Made by a program: the position numbers and the translations under genes. From positions 430,632 through 494,631 of the forward strand of contig NZMW01000004.1 in assembly GCA_002694685.1 (NCBI GenBank): a stretch of DNA of 64,000 bases, in the 5' to 3' direction. Position 1 is the stretch's first letter. Every line of letters begins with the position of its first letter. Source of the stretch: Balneola sp. GTDB lineage: Bacteria > Bacteroidota > Rhodothermia > Balneolales > Balneolaceae. The notes under the pieces are model-generated. The model did not search any database and was not told the DNA's origin. It saw only the letters and a list, made by a program, of their open reading frames with translations. Below, in pieces: positions 51,749 through 61,416 of this stretch.

Positions 51749-53170
51749 TCATTTCAACAGCAACATCTTTTTGGTCATAACTTGTCCCGCCGTCTCTAAA
51801 CGATAGAAATAAACCCCGGAAGCTAAGTTTCCAGCATCAAATGTAGCTTGGTAACTTCCAGCTGATTTCCGTTCCCCATTCACCAAAACTGCTACTTCTC
51901 TTCCGGTGGTATCAAATACTTCCAGTTGTACCAAGCTAGTTTCGTTTAACTGGTAGGAGATTGTGGTAGTTGGGTTGAAGGGATTAGGGTAGTTCTGATG
52001 AAGTGCTGTCGGCGTAGGGTAAATAGGTTGAGGCCGATTGAGGGGCGAAAGACGTTTCAAAGAAGTAGTCTCTTTAGATTCTGTATTTACCTCTAAGAGC
52101 TCTTTTCGGGTAAGAACATAAAGCAGATCAGATTCAGGTTTTTTGTAGAGACCGGTAATTTCATGTTCAGTAGTTATAAACTCTGAAAAAGAATCTCCAA
52201 AATTTTGGCTTATCAAAATGGTATCAAGTGTGGATAAGAATATTCTATTTGGTGAAAAAGGGTCTAAGCTAAAATTCATATAATTTCCTGACCAAAGGGT
52301 ATCTATTAAAATCTCATCGTCAGTTTCATGCAATTTCAATAAAAGTTGGTCAACGTTTGAGGAATCGTTGAAACTTAAGCCCAAAAAAGCTGATGGGATT
52401 TCATTATTAAATTGAAAGGTCCAAGATTGAGAAGTGCTAAAATTTACACCAACTAAAGAATCTTCATCTGAATTGCCTGAAGTAATGAATAGAGAGTCAT
52501 TACGATGGGCTATATAAGATCCTGTGTAAGAATTAACATCATAGATAATAAAAGGAAGGATTTTAGAATTATTGATTGTGTTTGAAGTAATACGCCCATC
52601 TCGATCTTCCCATGCTGAGTCCGAGAGAGAGACAAAAATAGATGAATTCAAGTCTGGATATAGTTCATGTATCAATCTTACAACTACGGATTGATTGATT
52701 TGATCGAATATAATTTTTTGGTAGCTATAATTATTTTCCACATAACCTGAATGTGAGTATAGGTCTACCTTATTATAATCTTGATCAGATAAAGAATAAT
52801 AACTGCTACCCATTCCAAAACCATATCCCAAATAGATAATGCTATCCGGGTTTGAGTTTATGAATATGTAATCAAGAATTTTGTCGTTGACCCGTTCACA
52901 TACCGCAACTGTTCCTTCAAGTCCGATAAATGATTCATTAAAGACCTTATTAGAATAATGGATAAAACTTTTAGTTATCAACTCAGAATCAGGATCAGAT
53001 GCACATTCAGATGGTTCTGAAATATTTTTTTTAAAAAATAAATGTGTAACCCCACTCGAATCTTCCATTCCTTTAAGCTCATGGAAATACTGCTCTAGAA
53101 TCGTGGTTTGGGCGAGGGGGAATGATGTTCACAAAAAGCATAGTGAAAAGATTAGTAGCAACTTCTTCAT
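51749..53170 (-). pseudogene. Sorting-domain protein with in-frame stop in the signal peptide
   Basis: From 53068 the frame encodes 439 residues and ends with a type IX sorting domain (HQNYPNPFNPTTTISYQL to KKMLLLK). Upstream and in frame, an ATG at 53170 begins a signal peptide (MKKLLLIFSLCFL, then SFPLAQT), but codon 14 is TGA (53129-53131). If TGA was TGG the peptide would be normal. Without it the protein could not be exported. The middle has beta strands typical of propeller proteins (GNSDEDSLVGV, IFLSTLDTILISQNFG); no enzyme signature. It is a recent nonsense mutation, a sequencing error, or a switched-off gene. Confidence 0.75.
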
Positions 53171-53331
53171 AAGTAATAGTCTTAACTTCATTTAATGTAA
53201 TGGAACTCAGCTAAATATGCATCTAAAATTTAAAGGGGAGAGGTTAATCCATTTTAGAATAAACTTTCAAAACTAACCGTCAACTTTAATATCTTTCAAG
53301 CTCTGAAAAATCCTGATAGACAAAATTTTTA

Positions 53332-54780
53332 ATGAGCACTATTGCCCACGAGAAGTACGAGGCGGTGATTGGCCTCGAAGTCCACGCCCAGTTATTAACG
53401 CAAAGCAAGGCTTTTGCACCGGTTACAATCGAGTATGGCGGATCTCCAAATACACAGGTTACCCCGCTTTGCTTAGGTCACCCCGGAACGCTTCCGGTTG
53501 TGAACGAAAACCTGGTTCGTTACATCATTAAGATGGGACTAGCCACCGGTTGTGATGTAGCTAAAAAATCTATTTTTGCCCGCAAGAATTATTTCTATCC
53601 TGATCTCCCTAAAGGCTACCAGATTTCTCAATTCGATACACCGATCTGCTTTGATGGTTTTGTGGATATCAGCCTGGAAGAATATGATAAGCGAATTGGG
53701 TTGACCCGCATCCATATGGAAGAAGATGCCGGGAAGTCCATTCACGATCAGGATCCCTATAATACACTGGTTGACTTAAACCGTGCCGGAACTCCATTGA
53801 TTGAAATAGTATCGGAACCTGATTTACGCACTCCACAGGAAGCTTATGCCTACCTTTCCAAGATCAAGCAGATTGTTCAGTATCTGGAAATCTGTGACGG
53901 AAATATGGAAGAGGGAAGTTTGCGTTGTGATGCCAACGTATCGGTACGTCCACGTGGACAAGAAAAATTAGGTACCCGAACGGAGCTCAAAAACATGAAC
54001 TCGTTCCGTAATGTTGAGCGAGCCATTCATTATGAAATTTATCGTCAGATTGAGCTGATTGAAGAGGGCGGGGAAGTTGTTCAGCAAACCCGTTTGTGGG
54101 ATACTTCCAAAGAGCAGACCCGTGCAATGCGTTCCAAAGAAGAGGCTCATGATTATCGGTACTTCCCTGAGCCTGATCTACCTCCTATTATTGTGACTGA
54201 TGAGATGCTCGCTGAAATAAAGGAAGAGCTTCCTGAGTTGGCAGATGTGCGTAGAACCCGATTTATCGAAGATTATGGAATGAGTGAAGATGATGCGGTC
54301 ACCATTACAGACAGCCGTTATCTCGCTGATTACTATGAGGAAGTAGTTGAATATCTCGGAAACCCGAAGTCTGCATCCAACATTGTGTTGAGTGAAGTAC
54401 TTAGAGTACTGAATGAAAAAAGCATCGATATTCGTGAGTTTAGTATCTCTGCAAAAAGAGTTTCTGAGTTGGTTAAACTCAAAGAAGGTGATAAAATTAA
54501 TTCTTCAGCTATGCAGGAAATTTTCAATGCGATGCTGAATGAAGATAAAGAGCCGGAAGAGCTTGCCAAAGAAATGAACCTGATTCAGGTTTCAGATTCC
54601 GGTTTCCTTGAGCCGATTGTAGATGAAATTATTGCGAATAATCCCGATGAGGTTTCACGGTATAAAGACGGTAAGAAACAATTGATTGTATTCTTCGTTG
54701 GTCAGGCTATGAAAGCCTCAAAAGGCAAAGCAAATCCAAAGTTGGTGAAAGATTTAATTTCTAAAAAATTAAACGACTGA
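53332..54780 (+). CDS. gatB: Asp/Glu-tRNA amidotransferase subunit B
   Basis: 482 residues. The opening YEAVIGLEVHAQL, the LGHPGTLPVVN motif and ARKNYFYPDLPKGYQISQ are the standard GatB catalytic region; RCDANVSVRP and the C-terminal tRNA-binding tail (GKANPKLVKDLISKKL) complete it. It transamidates Glu-tRNA(Gln) or Asp-tRNA(Asn) with GatA and GatC, which are not in the window. It begins a co-directional run with the TlpA-like, tpiA and purD genes. Confidence 0.96.
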   Translation: MSTIAHEKYEAVIGLEVHAQLLTQSKAFAPVTIEYGGSPNTQVTPLCLGHPGTLPVVNENLVRYIIKMGLATGCDVAKKSIFARKNYFYPDLPKGYQISQFDTPICFDGFVDISLEEYDKRIGLTRIHMEEDAGKSIHDQDPYNTLVDLNRAGTPLIEIVSEPDLRTPQEAYAYLSKIKQIVQYLEICDGNMEEGSLRCDANVSVRPRGQEKLGTRTELKNMNSFRNVERAIHYEIYRQIELIEEGGEVVQQTRLWDTSKEQTRAMRSKEEAHDYRYFPEPDLPPIIVTDEMLAEIKEELPELADVRRTRFIEDYGMSEDDAVTITDSRYLADYYEEVVEYLGNPKSASNIVLSEVLRVLNEKSIDIREFSISAKRVSELVKLKEGDKINSSAMQEIFNAMLNEDKEPEELAKEMNLIQVSDSGFLEPIVDEIIANNPDEVSRYKDGKKQLIVFFVGQAMKASKGKANPKLVKDLISKKLND

Positions 54781-54802
54781 AAAAACAGTCTTTAGGTTCA
54801 TA

Positions 54803-56161
54803 ATGAAACAATACATTCTACTTTTAACTGCTGCTTGTTTAATGACAGTAGCTTGTTCTAACGAACCAGAACCCCTCGAAACTGTGGTGAGCGGTTCTTT
54901 TACAGTTGCTGATTCCCTTGATGAAGACGGAGATTATTCCGGTGTCGGGTTCACTATTGTAACTCGCGATTCTTCAAATGCCATCTTAGACACTCTTTTC
55001 AATGAAGTCACGGATAAGTCCGGTAAGTTTGAAGGCACGGTTCAATTTCCAGAGAATAAATACTATGCGCTTTTTATAAGTCGTAATGATATTGATTTAG
55101 GAAACATTGGGGTAATTCTTGCTGACAATGATAGTCTTTTCATCAGTGGAGAACTTCCGAACTTAAACGAAACACTTACGCTAAGTTCTAACGAGCATGA
55201 TGCGATGAAAACACTGGCCCGGGTTGATAGAGGTTTCAACAGAGTCAGTGCTTTTGCGCGCAGTGGAGCTCTTGCGGATTCCCAAATATTGGATGAAGTG
55301 AAGAAGTGGACAGATTTGTACTGGGAAGTTTATAATAATCACGAAGGTACTATTGCTTCTTACCTTGCTGCTGAGAAATCGGCGGATCTGTTAAATCAAT
55401 GGAATAAGGATGAGATGCTTAAACGTATTGACGAAGCCCTTCCTGCAGAATACATGATTTCGGTTGCCTTGAATTTGGCTAAGCCATATATCGCCGAAAC
55501 AAAAGGTTTTGATGCTACTTCTAAGTATTTAGATTCCTTAGCCAGAATTAGCAATAGCGAGATAGCGTCTGAAGTCGTGAAGCGTGATAAAATCATGATG
55601 TATTTTGATAGCTCTCGGGTTAAGGAAGCGAAGGGACTTTTAGAAAACTATGAAGCCGATTATTCTTCACCTTCCTCAAAAAAATGGGCACGTAGAATTC
55701 GCTACGACCTGAATTATCTGGCGCCCGGAGTAACAGCTCCCGACTTTTCCTTTATTACCATGGAAGGTGACACCATTTCCAATGAGTCGCTAAAAGGTGA
55801 AGTGTTTATACTTGAAATCTCACCATTAGCTAATTCTGAGTATCAAAATGACTATGACCGGACCATGGTTATTCACGAGATTTACAAGAACTACGGATTA
55901 AAAATCTTCACTATTCCTCTAGACCAAAGCGAATTTACCGTAGAAGGATTTTTTGAAGCACGGCGTAAAGTATGGTCAGTGGCAAAATTAGGATCTTTTG
56001 ATGTACAGAATATCATTCAAAAATTTAATGTAGTTCAGATTCCCACCCGTTTTCTGATAGATAAAAACGGAACTCTGATTCGAAAGTATGAGCGTGGAGA
56101 ATTCGAAGAAGTAATTCAGGGACTCAATCAAGCCTTTAAAGACAATAACTCACCAAGCTAA
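54803..56161 (+). CDS. TlpA/DUF4369-like lipoprotein without CXXC
   Basis: 452 residues. The signal ends in a lipobox MTVACS. An N-terminal beta-sandwich of the DUF4369 type is followed by a helical region (150-300), and residues about 310-450 form a thioredoxin fold: APGVTAPDFSFITMEGD, then EVFILEISPLANSEYQ where WASWCxPC is expected, and the cis-Pro loop VVQIPTRFLID is kept. The two redox cysteines are absent, so it is not a disulphide reductase. It follows gatB by 22 bp. Confidence 0.8.
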   Translation: MKQYILLLTAACLMTVACSNEPEPLETVVSGSFTVADSLDEDGDYSGVGFTIVTRDSSNAILDTLFNEVTDKSGKFEGTVQFPENKYYALFISRNDIDLGNIGVILADNDSLFISGELPNLNETLTLSSNEHDAMKTLARVDRGFNRVSAFARSGALADSQILDEVKKWTDLYWEVYNNHEGTIASYLAAEKSADLLNQWNKDEMLKRIDEALPAEYMISVALNLAKPYIAETKGFDATSKYLDSLARISNSEIASEVVKRDKIMMYFDSSRVKEAKGLLENYEADYSSPSSKKWARRIRYDLNYLAPGVTAPDFSFITMEGDTISNESLKGEVFILEISPLANSEYQNDYDRTMVIHEIYKNYGLKIFTIPLDQSEFTVEGFFEARRKVWSVAKLGSFDVQNIIQKFNVVQIPTRFLIDKNGTLIRKYERGEFEEVIQGLNQAFKDNNSPS

Positions 56162-56174
56162 AAACTCACTCATT

Positions 56175-56942
56175 ATGCGAAGATTTTTAATAGCCGGTAA
56201 TTGGAAAATGAATTGTGGCCCATATGATGCGGCTGAACTACTCGAAGGACTGAAGGCTAAAAAAGCTGAAGTCAACGAAAATGTTGATGTCCTGGTTTGT
56301 CCTCCCTTTGTCTCCATTGGGATGGCCGTTAACTATCTGCACGATACCGACATTCAGGTGGGTGCTCAGAACCTTCACTTTGAAGAAAATGGCGCTTTCA
56401 CAGGAGAAATTAGTGGAAGTATGATCGCTGAAAGTGGCTGTAACTATGTAATTATTGGTCACTCTGAACGCCGACAGTATTTTGGCGAGACCGATACCAC
56501 GGTAAACAAGAGAACCCATAAAGCACTAGAGCATAAATTGGCTCCTATCGTTTGTGTAGGGGAAAGCCTTGATCAGCGTAAATCAGATAAACATTATGAG
56601 TTGGTTAAAAATCAGGTAACTGCTGCTCTTTTCAATATTTCTGAAGAAGACTTGTTGGATGTTGTGATAGCGTATGAGCCAATTTGGGCCATCGGAACAG
56701 GCGAAACAGCTTCTCCGGAACAGGCACAGGAAATGCATGAGCATATCCGTAAGATTATTGCTGAACTATATAGTCAGGATGCAGCCGATCAAGTTAACAT
56801 TCTGTATGGCGGGAGTATGAAACCTGCTAACGCTCATGAGCTCCTAAGTCAGCCTGATGTAGATGGCGGACTAATTGGTGGTGCAAGTTTAGATGCTGAC
56901 AGCTTTTCTGAAATCATCACAATTGCTGAAGAACTGGCCTAA
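56175..56942 (+). CDS. tpiA: Triose-phosphate isomerase
   Basis: 255 residues with all signatures: GNWKMN (Asn and Lys of the active site), IIGHSERRQYF (His), AYEPIWAIGTG (catalytic Glu) and LYGGSMKPAN (phosphate loop). It interconverts dihydroxyacetone phosphate and glyceraldehyde-3-phosphate. It lies 13 bp from the TlpA-like gene and 3 bp from purD. Confidence 0.97.
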   Translation: MRRFLIAGNWKMNCGPYDAAELLEGLKAKKAEVNENVDVLVCPPFVSIGMAVNYLHDTDIQVGAQNLHFEENGAFTGEISGSMIAESGCNYVIIGHSERRQYFGETDTTVNKRTHKALEHKLAPIVCVGESLDQRKSDKHYELVKNQVTAALFNISEEDLLDVVIAYEPIWAIGTGETASPEQAQEMHEHIRKIIAELYSQDAADQVNILYGGSMKPANAHELLSQPDVDGGLIGGASLDADSFSEIITIAEELA

Positions 56943-56945
56943 GCC

Positions 56946-58223
56946 ATGAAATACAATGTATTGTTACTGGGAAGTGGCGGACGAGAGCATGCGCTTGCGT
57001 GGTCCATTTCTCAATCTGCCCAGCTAAATAAACTATTTATCGCTCCCGGAAATCCCGGCACAGCTTCCATTGGAGATAATGTACAGTTATCTGCATCAGA
57101 CTTTGATCAGGTTTGGGAGTTCATAGAAGCTAATGATATCAACCTCACCGTTGTTGGGCCCGAGCAACCTTTAGTTGACGGAATAGTCAACTTTCTGGAA
57201 ACGAAGGATCACCCCGTTTTTGGACCCAAGCTCCAGGCAGCTATGCTGGAAGGGAGTAAGGAATTCGCTAAAGAATTCATGGAGCGTCACAACATTCCCA
57301 CCGCTGCATACAAAGTTTTTGATCAAGATGATTTTGATGAAGCAGCTGCCTATATCAAAAAACAGAATAAGTATCCGGTAGTATTAAAAGCGGATGGACT
57401 TGCGGGCGGTAAAGGGGTTTTTATTCCGGAATCAGAAGCTGAGGCTATGGAAGTTCTGGAAGAACTCAAGACCAGTAATTCACTGAAAGAGGCTGCCAGC
57501 CGTCTTGTCATTGAAGAATTTATGGTAGGAGAGGAAGCGTCCGTTTTTGCAATTTCAGATGGTGATTCCTATAGAATAATTGGAAATGCCCAAGATCATA
57601 AGAGAATCGGTGAAGGCGATACTGGACTCAACACCGGTGGAATGGGAGCTTATTCGCCGGCGCCTATTGTGACAGATGATATTCTTGATCGTGTAGAAAA
57701 AGAAATTATTGAACCTACCATCTCGGGGATGAAGGCGGAAGACAATCCGTATGCTGGAATTTTATATTGTGGATTGATGATCACCGAAGACGGTCCCAAA
57801 GTGGTAGAATATAACTGTCGATTTGGTGATCCCGAATGTCAGGTAATTCTTCCGAGACTTAAAGGCGATATGCTGCGGGTCATTGTTGCTTGTACACAAG
57901 CTTCCCTTGAAGAAGTCCCGATTGAGTTTGATGAAGAAGTGAAGTGCTGTGTGGTATTAGCTTCCGGTGGATATCCTGAATCCTATGAAAAAGGAAAAGT
58001 CATCACCGGTTTAGATGATGTTAAAGGAGCAATGATCTTTCACGCAGGAACCAGAGCAGAAGAGGAGCAGATACTAACGAACGGTGGACGAGTACTGAAC
58101 GTAGTTGGCTCAGGAAAAGATCTTCAAACAGCCATTGATAACACCTACGCTGAAGTCAAAAAAATAACCTTTGACAAAGCCTACTACCGAAGCGATATTG
58201 GGGCAAAAGGCCTCAAACATTAG
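56946..58223 (+). CDS. purD: Phosphoribosylamine-glycine ligase
   Basis: 425 residues: N-domain (LLLGSGGREHALAWSI), the ATP-grasp domain (VVLKADGLAGGKGVFI, LNTGGMGAYSPAP, VEYNCRFGDPECQ) and C-domain (ASGGYPESYEKGKVI). It catalyses the second step of purine biosynthesis. The stop TAG at 58221-58223 is followed at once by a heptad repeat. Confidence 0.97.
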   Translation: MKYNVLLLGSGGREHALAWSISQSAQLNKLFIAPGNPGTASIGDNVQLSASDFDQVWEFIEANDINLTVVGPEQPLVDGIVNFLETKDHPVFGPKLQAAMLEGSKEFAKEFMERHNIPTAAYKVFDQDDFDEAAAYIKKQNKYPVVLKADGLAGGKGVFIPESEAEAMEVLEELKTSNSLKEAASRLVIEEFMVGEEASVFAISDGDSYRIIGNAQDHKRIGEGDTGLNTGGMGAYSPAPIVTDDILDRVEKEIIEPTISGMKAEDNPYAGILYCGLMITEDGPKVVEYNCRFGDPECQVILPRLKGDMLRVIVACTQASLEEVPIEFDEEVKCCVVLASGGYPESYEKGKVITGLDDVKGAMIFHAGTRAEEEQILTNGGRVLNVVGSGKDLQTAIDNTYAEVKKITFDKAYYRSDIGAKGLKH

Positions 58224-59184
58224 AATATTGAATATTGAACCACGAACACTGAACATTGAATGTTATTCTCTACGAAAAAGTGTTCGTTGGTCTAAAGCAT
58301 TTCCATTAAAGGGTCCTCAGCTTCTACTCGACTTCCACTCGTTCCGACCGTTCTGCGTCGGAATTAACTGTTTTATCACTCTTACAGTCTTTACTGCAAT
58401 TCTTTTTCTGCAAAGCTATTCCTTGCAAGCGCAGTCCTTACAGGAGATTTACTCGGGCCTTGAAAACGCCACATCTTTGTATGTGACCCAGAATGAGATT
58501 TATGTAGTTGAACAAGGGAAGAATCGATTACTAAAGCTTGATCATACCGGAAAGTTACTTGAGACCATCGGTGGCAAAGGTTCCGGAAATTACCAGTTCA
58601 GCAAGCCCATTGATGTAGATGCTACCAATGGGTTAAAGGTATTTGTGACGGATTACAATAATCGAAGAGTACAGGTTTTTGATAAACGCGGGCAGTATTT
58701 GAGCAGCATAGCCGGCAAAGACACCTTTGGAAATACCCGCAGATATAATCCAACTCAGGTTTCAGTCAATGGACTAGGAGAAGTCTTTTTTGTAGATGAA
58801 TCCGAAAACTATATTCGCAGGTTTGACCTGGATTCTAATCTATTGGATGAATTTAAGATTCCGTCTGAGATAGAATCGGTAGATGAAATGAATGTGACTT
58901 CAAGAGAAATATTGATCTTAGATAAGAAGTCCGCCACTATTCATCGTTTAGCTTTGAACGGAAGTTACCAAGGGTTCTATTTAGCTGAAGGTGTACAAGC
59001 TTTTTACGCTCGTTCACAGGTAACATGGAAAGCATATTCCGGGTATGTAGAAGTCGAAAATTCTTCAAAGCAGATAAAGAAAATCCAATTAGATTCAGAA
59101 GTGATGGCCAGAGACCTAAAGGTCACCGACAACTTTGTCTACCTTCTTACGGAGAAAGAGTTATTCCGAATTTCAATTCAGTAG
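58171..59184 (+). CDS. Exported NHL-repeat protein, start uncertain
   Basis: The 337-codon frame starts inside purD at 58171, and the true start is unclear: the next possible one is TTG at 58228, inside the heptad repeat. A hydrophobic signal-like segment (CFITLTVFTAILFLQSYSLQAQ, split at the cleavage site) lies at residues 66-90. The rest is a beta-propeller with NHL units: SKPIDVDATNGLKVFVTDYNN, VQVFDKRGQYL, TQVSVNGLGEVFFVDESENY. It is probably a periplasmic or surface binding protein. It ends 2 bp before the LuxE-like gene. Confidence 0.65.
   Translation: MTKPTTEAILGQKASNIRILNIEPRTLNIECYSLRKSVRWSKAFPLKGPQLLLDFHSFRPFCVGINCFITLTVFTAILFLQSYSLQAQSLQEIYSGLENATSLYVTQNEIYVVEQGKNRLLKLDHTGKLLETIGGKGSGNYQFSKPIDVDATNGLKVFVTDYNNRRVQVFDKRGQYLSSIAGKDTFGNTRRYNPTQVSVNGLGEVFFVDESENYIRRFDLDSNLLDEFKIPSEIESVDEMNVTSREILILDKKSATIHRLALNGSYQGFYLAEGVQAFYARSQVTWKAYSGYVEVENSSKQIKKIQLDSEVMARDLKVTDNFVYLLTEKELFRISIQ
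58223..58264 (+). repeat. Six GAANNNT heptad repeats after purD
   Basis: Consecutive 7-mers GAATATT, GAATATT, GAACCAC, GAACACT, GAACATT, GAATGTT begin at the last base of the purD stop codon. Similar short repeats are found between genes in related bacteria. Confidence 0.75.
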
Positions 59185-59186
59185 GT

Positions 59187-60182
59187 ATGATCAGGTCGGA
59201 AGAAATCTTTAACGAAAGTCATTCTTTTGAGGAAAAAGCACTTCATGTCTTTGAGTTTCAACGATCCAATAATCCCGTTTATAAACGTTTCTGTAATGCT
59301 TTAGAGATGGGTGAAGTAAGTTCTATCTCAAAAATCCCGTTACTACCGATCCAAGCCTTTAAAGATGCTGAGGTGATAACTGCCACTGCTAATTCAAAAT
59401 CCAAAATCCAGAATTTAAAATTTCAAAGCAGCGGGACCTCAGGGATGAGCCGAAGCACACACATCGTTTCAGATCCAGAGCTATATCGGCAGTCAATCAT
59501 CAAGGGTATGAACCAGTTTTATGATCTGGATGAATACGTGATTTGGGCTTACACACCCGGGTATATTGAAAACCCAAATTCCTCATTAATCTGGATGTTG
59601 AATACTTTGATTGAACGAGAAAATTCCGGTATGAGTCGGTTTCTAAAACTTGATCAACATTTGGATAAACAAGAGTTAGATTTGGTTCAAAAGTCTGGAA
59701 AAAAACTCATGCTTTTTGGCGCAGCTTTTGGCCTGCTGGATATCTTAGCACGACAGGAAATTCAGCTACCCGAAGATTCTATAATTTTGGAAACGGGAGG
59801 GATGAAAACACATCGCAGAGAAATTACTAAAGAAGCTCTGCATCAGAAATTAGCTGAAGGATTTGGTCTTCCAAAAACACGGGTTCATTCTGAGTACGGA
59901 ATGGCGGAATTGCTGAGTCAGGCTTACAGTCAGGAAGGGCAATGGTTTAAATGTGTGCCGTGGATGAAGGTGAGTATCAGAAATCCCAAAAATCCAATGG
60001 AAGAGGTAGAGGTTGGAGAAGAAGGCTTGATAGGCGTGATGGATTTAGCCAACCTTTATTCCTGTTCATTTATACTCACAGGCGACAAGGGAATTCAAAG
60101 AGAAGATGGAAAATTCCAGGTGCTTGGAAGATGGAATCCTGAAAATCTTCGCGGCTGTAATTTCTTAATCGATCAGGATTGA
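59187..60182 (+). CDS. LuxE-like acyl-protein synthetase
   Basis: 331 residues from the ATG at 59187, 2 bp after the NHL gene; the open frame upstream of it lies inside that gene. The ANL-type P-loop FQSSGTSGMSRSTH is at about residue 78; VIWAYTPGYIENPNS, METGGMKTHRREIT region and HSEYGMAELLSQAYS follow, as in LuxE. The enzyme activates a fatty acid with ATP and passes it to a reductase. The next gene encodes a LuxC-like reductase, so the two probably act together. No luxAB is near. Confidence 0.82.
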   Translation: MIRSEEIFNESHSFEEKALHVFEFQRSNNPVYKRFCNALEMGEVSSISKIPLLPIQAFKDAEVITATANSKSKIQNLKFQSSGTSGMSRSTHIVSDPELYRQSIIKGMNQFYDLDEYVIWAYTPGYIENPNSSLIWMLNTLIERENSGMSRFLKLDQHLDKQELDLVQKSGKKLMLFGAAFGLLDILARQEIQLPEDSIILETGGMKTHRREITKEALHQKLAEGFGLPKTRVHSEYGMAELLSQAYSQEGQWFKCVPWMKVSIRNPKNPMEEVEVGEEGLIGVMDLANLYSCSFILTGDKGIQREDGKFQVLGRWNPENLRGCNFLIDQD

Positions 60183-60228
60183 GCTGATGTTTTATATAGC
60201 AAAAATGAAATTTCTAAAACTCGTTGTC

Positions 60229-60249
60229 ATGCTGAACTTGATTCAGCAT
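60229..60249. repeat. Palindromic ATGCTGAA...TTCAGCAT element
   Basis: A 21-bp palindrome (one mismatch each side of the centre) in the spacer between the LuxE- and LuxC-like genes. The form resembles dispersed repeats found in many Bacteroidota intergenic regions. Confidence 0.6.
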
Positions 60250-60272
60250 CTGATGCGGTTTGATAATTAGCA

Positions 60273-61334
60273 ATGACAGAAGTAAATCTGAACAAACATA
60301 TTTCCAAAATACAGAAGGCTGTAGAGGAATGGCTGAGTCAGGAGAATCAGGTTCTCTGGAAAGCCGTACAGCAAACTGTTGATGATGGATTGTTCAGTCA
60401 GCACGATATTGAATTCCAGTTATCTGTTCTGAGAGAAAATATCGCAAATGGAGATATACGGGAATGGGTGAATCGGTCAGAGTTGAGTGATGAGCAAAAT
60501 GCGAAAGGACAAAAAGTACTCTGCCTTCATGCCGGAAATTTGCCCTTGGTTGGATTTCAAACCGCGTTAGGAACCATCCTCTCCGGCGCTGAATATTATG
60601 GAAAGCTTTCCCGAAAAGACCCATACTTATTAGCATCGTTTCTGGATGAAATGGAAAATATCTTGCCTGAGCAAAAGATTCACTATTCAACAGATCTGGA
60701 AGAATTTGCAAACCTGAAAGCTGATAAAGTCATTTTTGCCGGATCTGAAGAATCGGTCTCTGAGGTAAAAGAAAAAGTTCGGGCTCTAAAAGCAGCTAAA
60801 GAGAATGCTGAATACATCATCCGCACAGCTAAATTTTCCATTGCTTATCTGGATGAATGGAATGAAGAAATAAAAGCAAAGCTGGTTGAAGCCATGCTGA
60901 GATACTGTGGCAAAGGCTGCCGATCAGTGGCAGTAGTAGTATCTAAATTTGGTTTGAAAGAGGTTAAAGAGGAGTTGGGCCATGCAATCCAGGAATTCTG
61001 GAAAGAAAACCCTCAGCATCAAAAACCGGCTCCCGATATAAAATACCAATATGCTTATAACGAGGCAGTTCAGAGAAATCAACTTTGGCTTGAAGACTTT
61101 TTAATACAAGAATCTGAAGAACTACCTGAGATTGATTTTACGGTGAACTGGGTGAAGGGAGGAGAGGATAAAGTCAAAGAGTTAAAGGCTTCTTTTGGTA
61201 AGAAACTACAGTCGGTTTATATAACTGGAGAAGATAGTGACGTTTCAGAAATCGAGGAGCTTTCAAAAGCTCAACGCCCGCCTATTTTCTGGAAGCCGGA
61301 TGGGGTGGATGTTATCAAAGAGCTAGTCAAGTAA
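60273..61334 (+). CDS. LuxC-like acyl-CoA/fatty acyl reductase
   Basis: 353 residues. VLCLHAGNLPLVGFQTALGTIL (NADP-binding and dehydrogenase core), KVIFAGSEESV, and YCGKGCRSVAVVV with the likely catalytic Cys match the LuxC family (PF05893). It should reduce an acyl thioester or acyl-enzyme to an aldehyde. With the LuxE-like gene before it, a fatty aldehyde-producing pair is formed; use in lipid modification or pigment synthesis would be an inference. Confidence 0.82.
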   Translation: MTEVNLNKHISKIQKAVEEWLSQENQVLWKAVQQTVDDGLFSQHDIEFQLSVLRENIANGDIREWVNRSELSDEQNAKGQKVLCLHAGNLPLVGFQTALGTILSGAEYYGKLSRKDPYLLASFLDEMENILPEQKIHYSTDLEEFANLKADKVIFAGSEESVSEVKEKVRALKAAKENAEYIIRTAKFSIAYLDEWNEEIKAKLVEAMLRYCGKGCRSVAVVVSKFGLKEVKEELGHAIQEFWKENPQHQKPAPDIKYQYAYNEAVQRNQLWLEDFLIQESEELPEIDFTVNWVKGGEDKVKELKASFGKKLQSVYITGEDSDVSEIEELSKAQRPPIFWKPDGVDVIKELVK

Positions 61335-61351
61335 ATCTTACCCATCCCATA

Positions 61352-61385
61352 AATCAAGGTTCAAAAAAAAAGTGGAACCTTGATT
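61352..61385. terminator. Hairpin between convergent LuxC-like and DUF885 genes
   Basis: AATCAAGGTTC (61352-61362) pairs fully with GAACCTTGATT (61375-61385) around a loop rich in A. It lies between two converging genes. Confidence 0.75.
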
Positions 61386-61416
61386 AGAAGGATTTTTGGA
61401 TTGCCATGATTGGTTT

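Noticed and set aside
59187-61334. A bioluminescence operon
   Set aside because: luxA, luxB and luxD are absent; only LuxE- and LuxC-like enzymes are seen.
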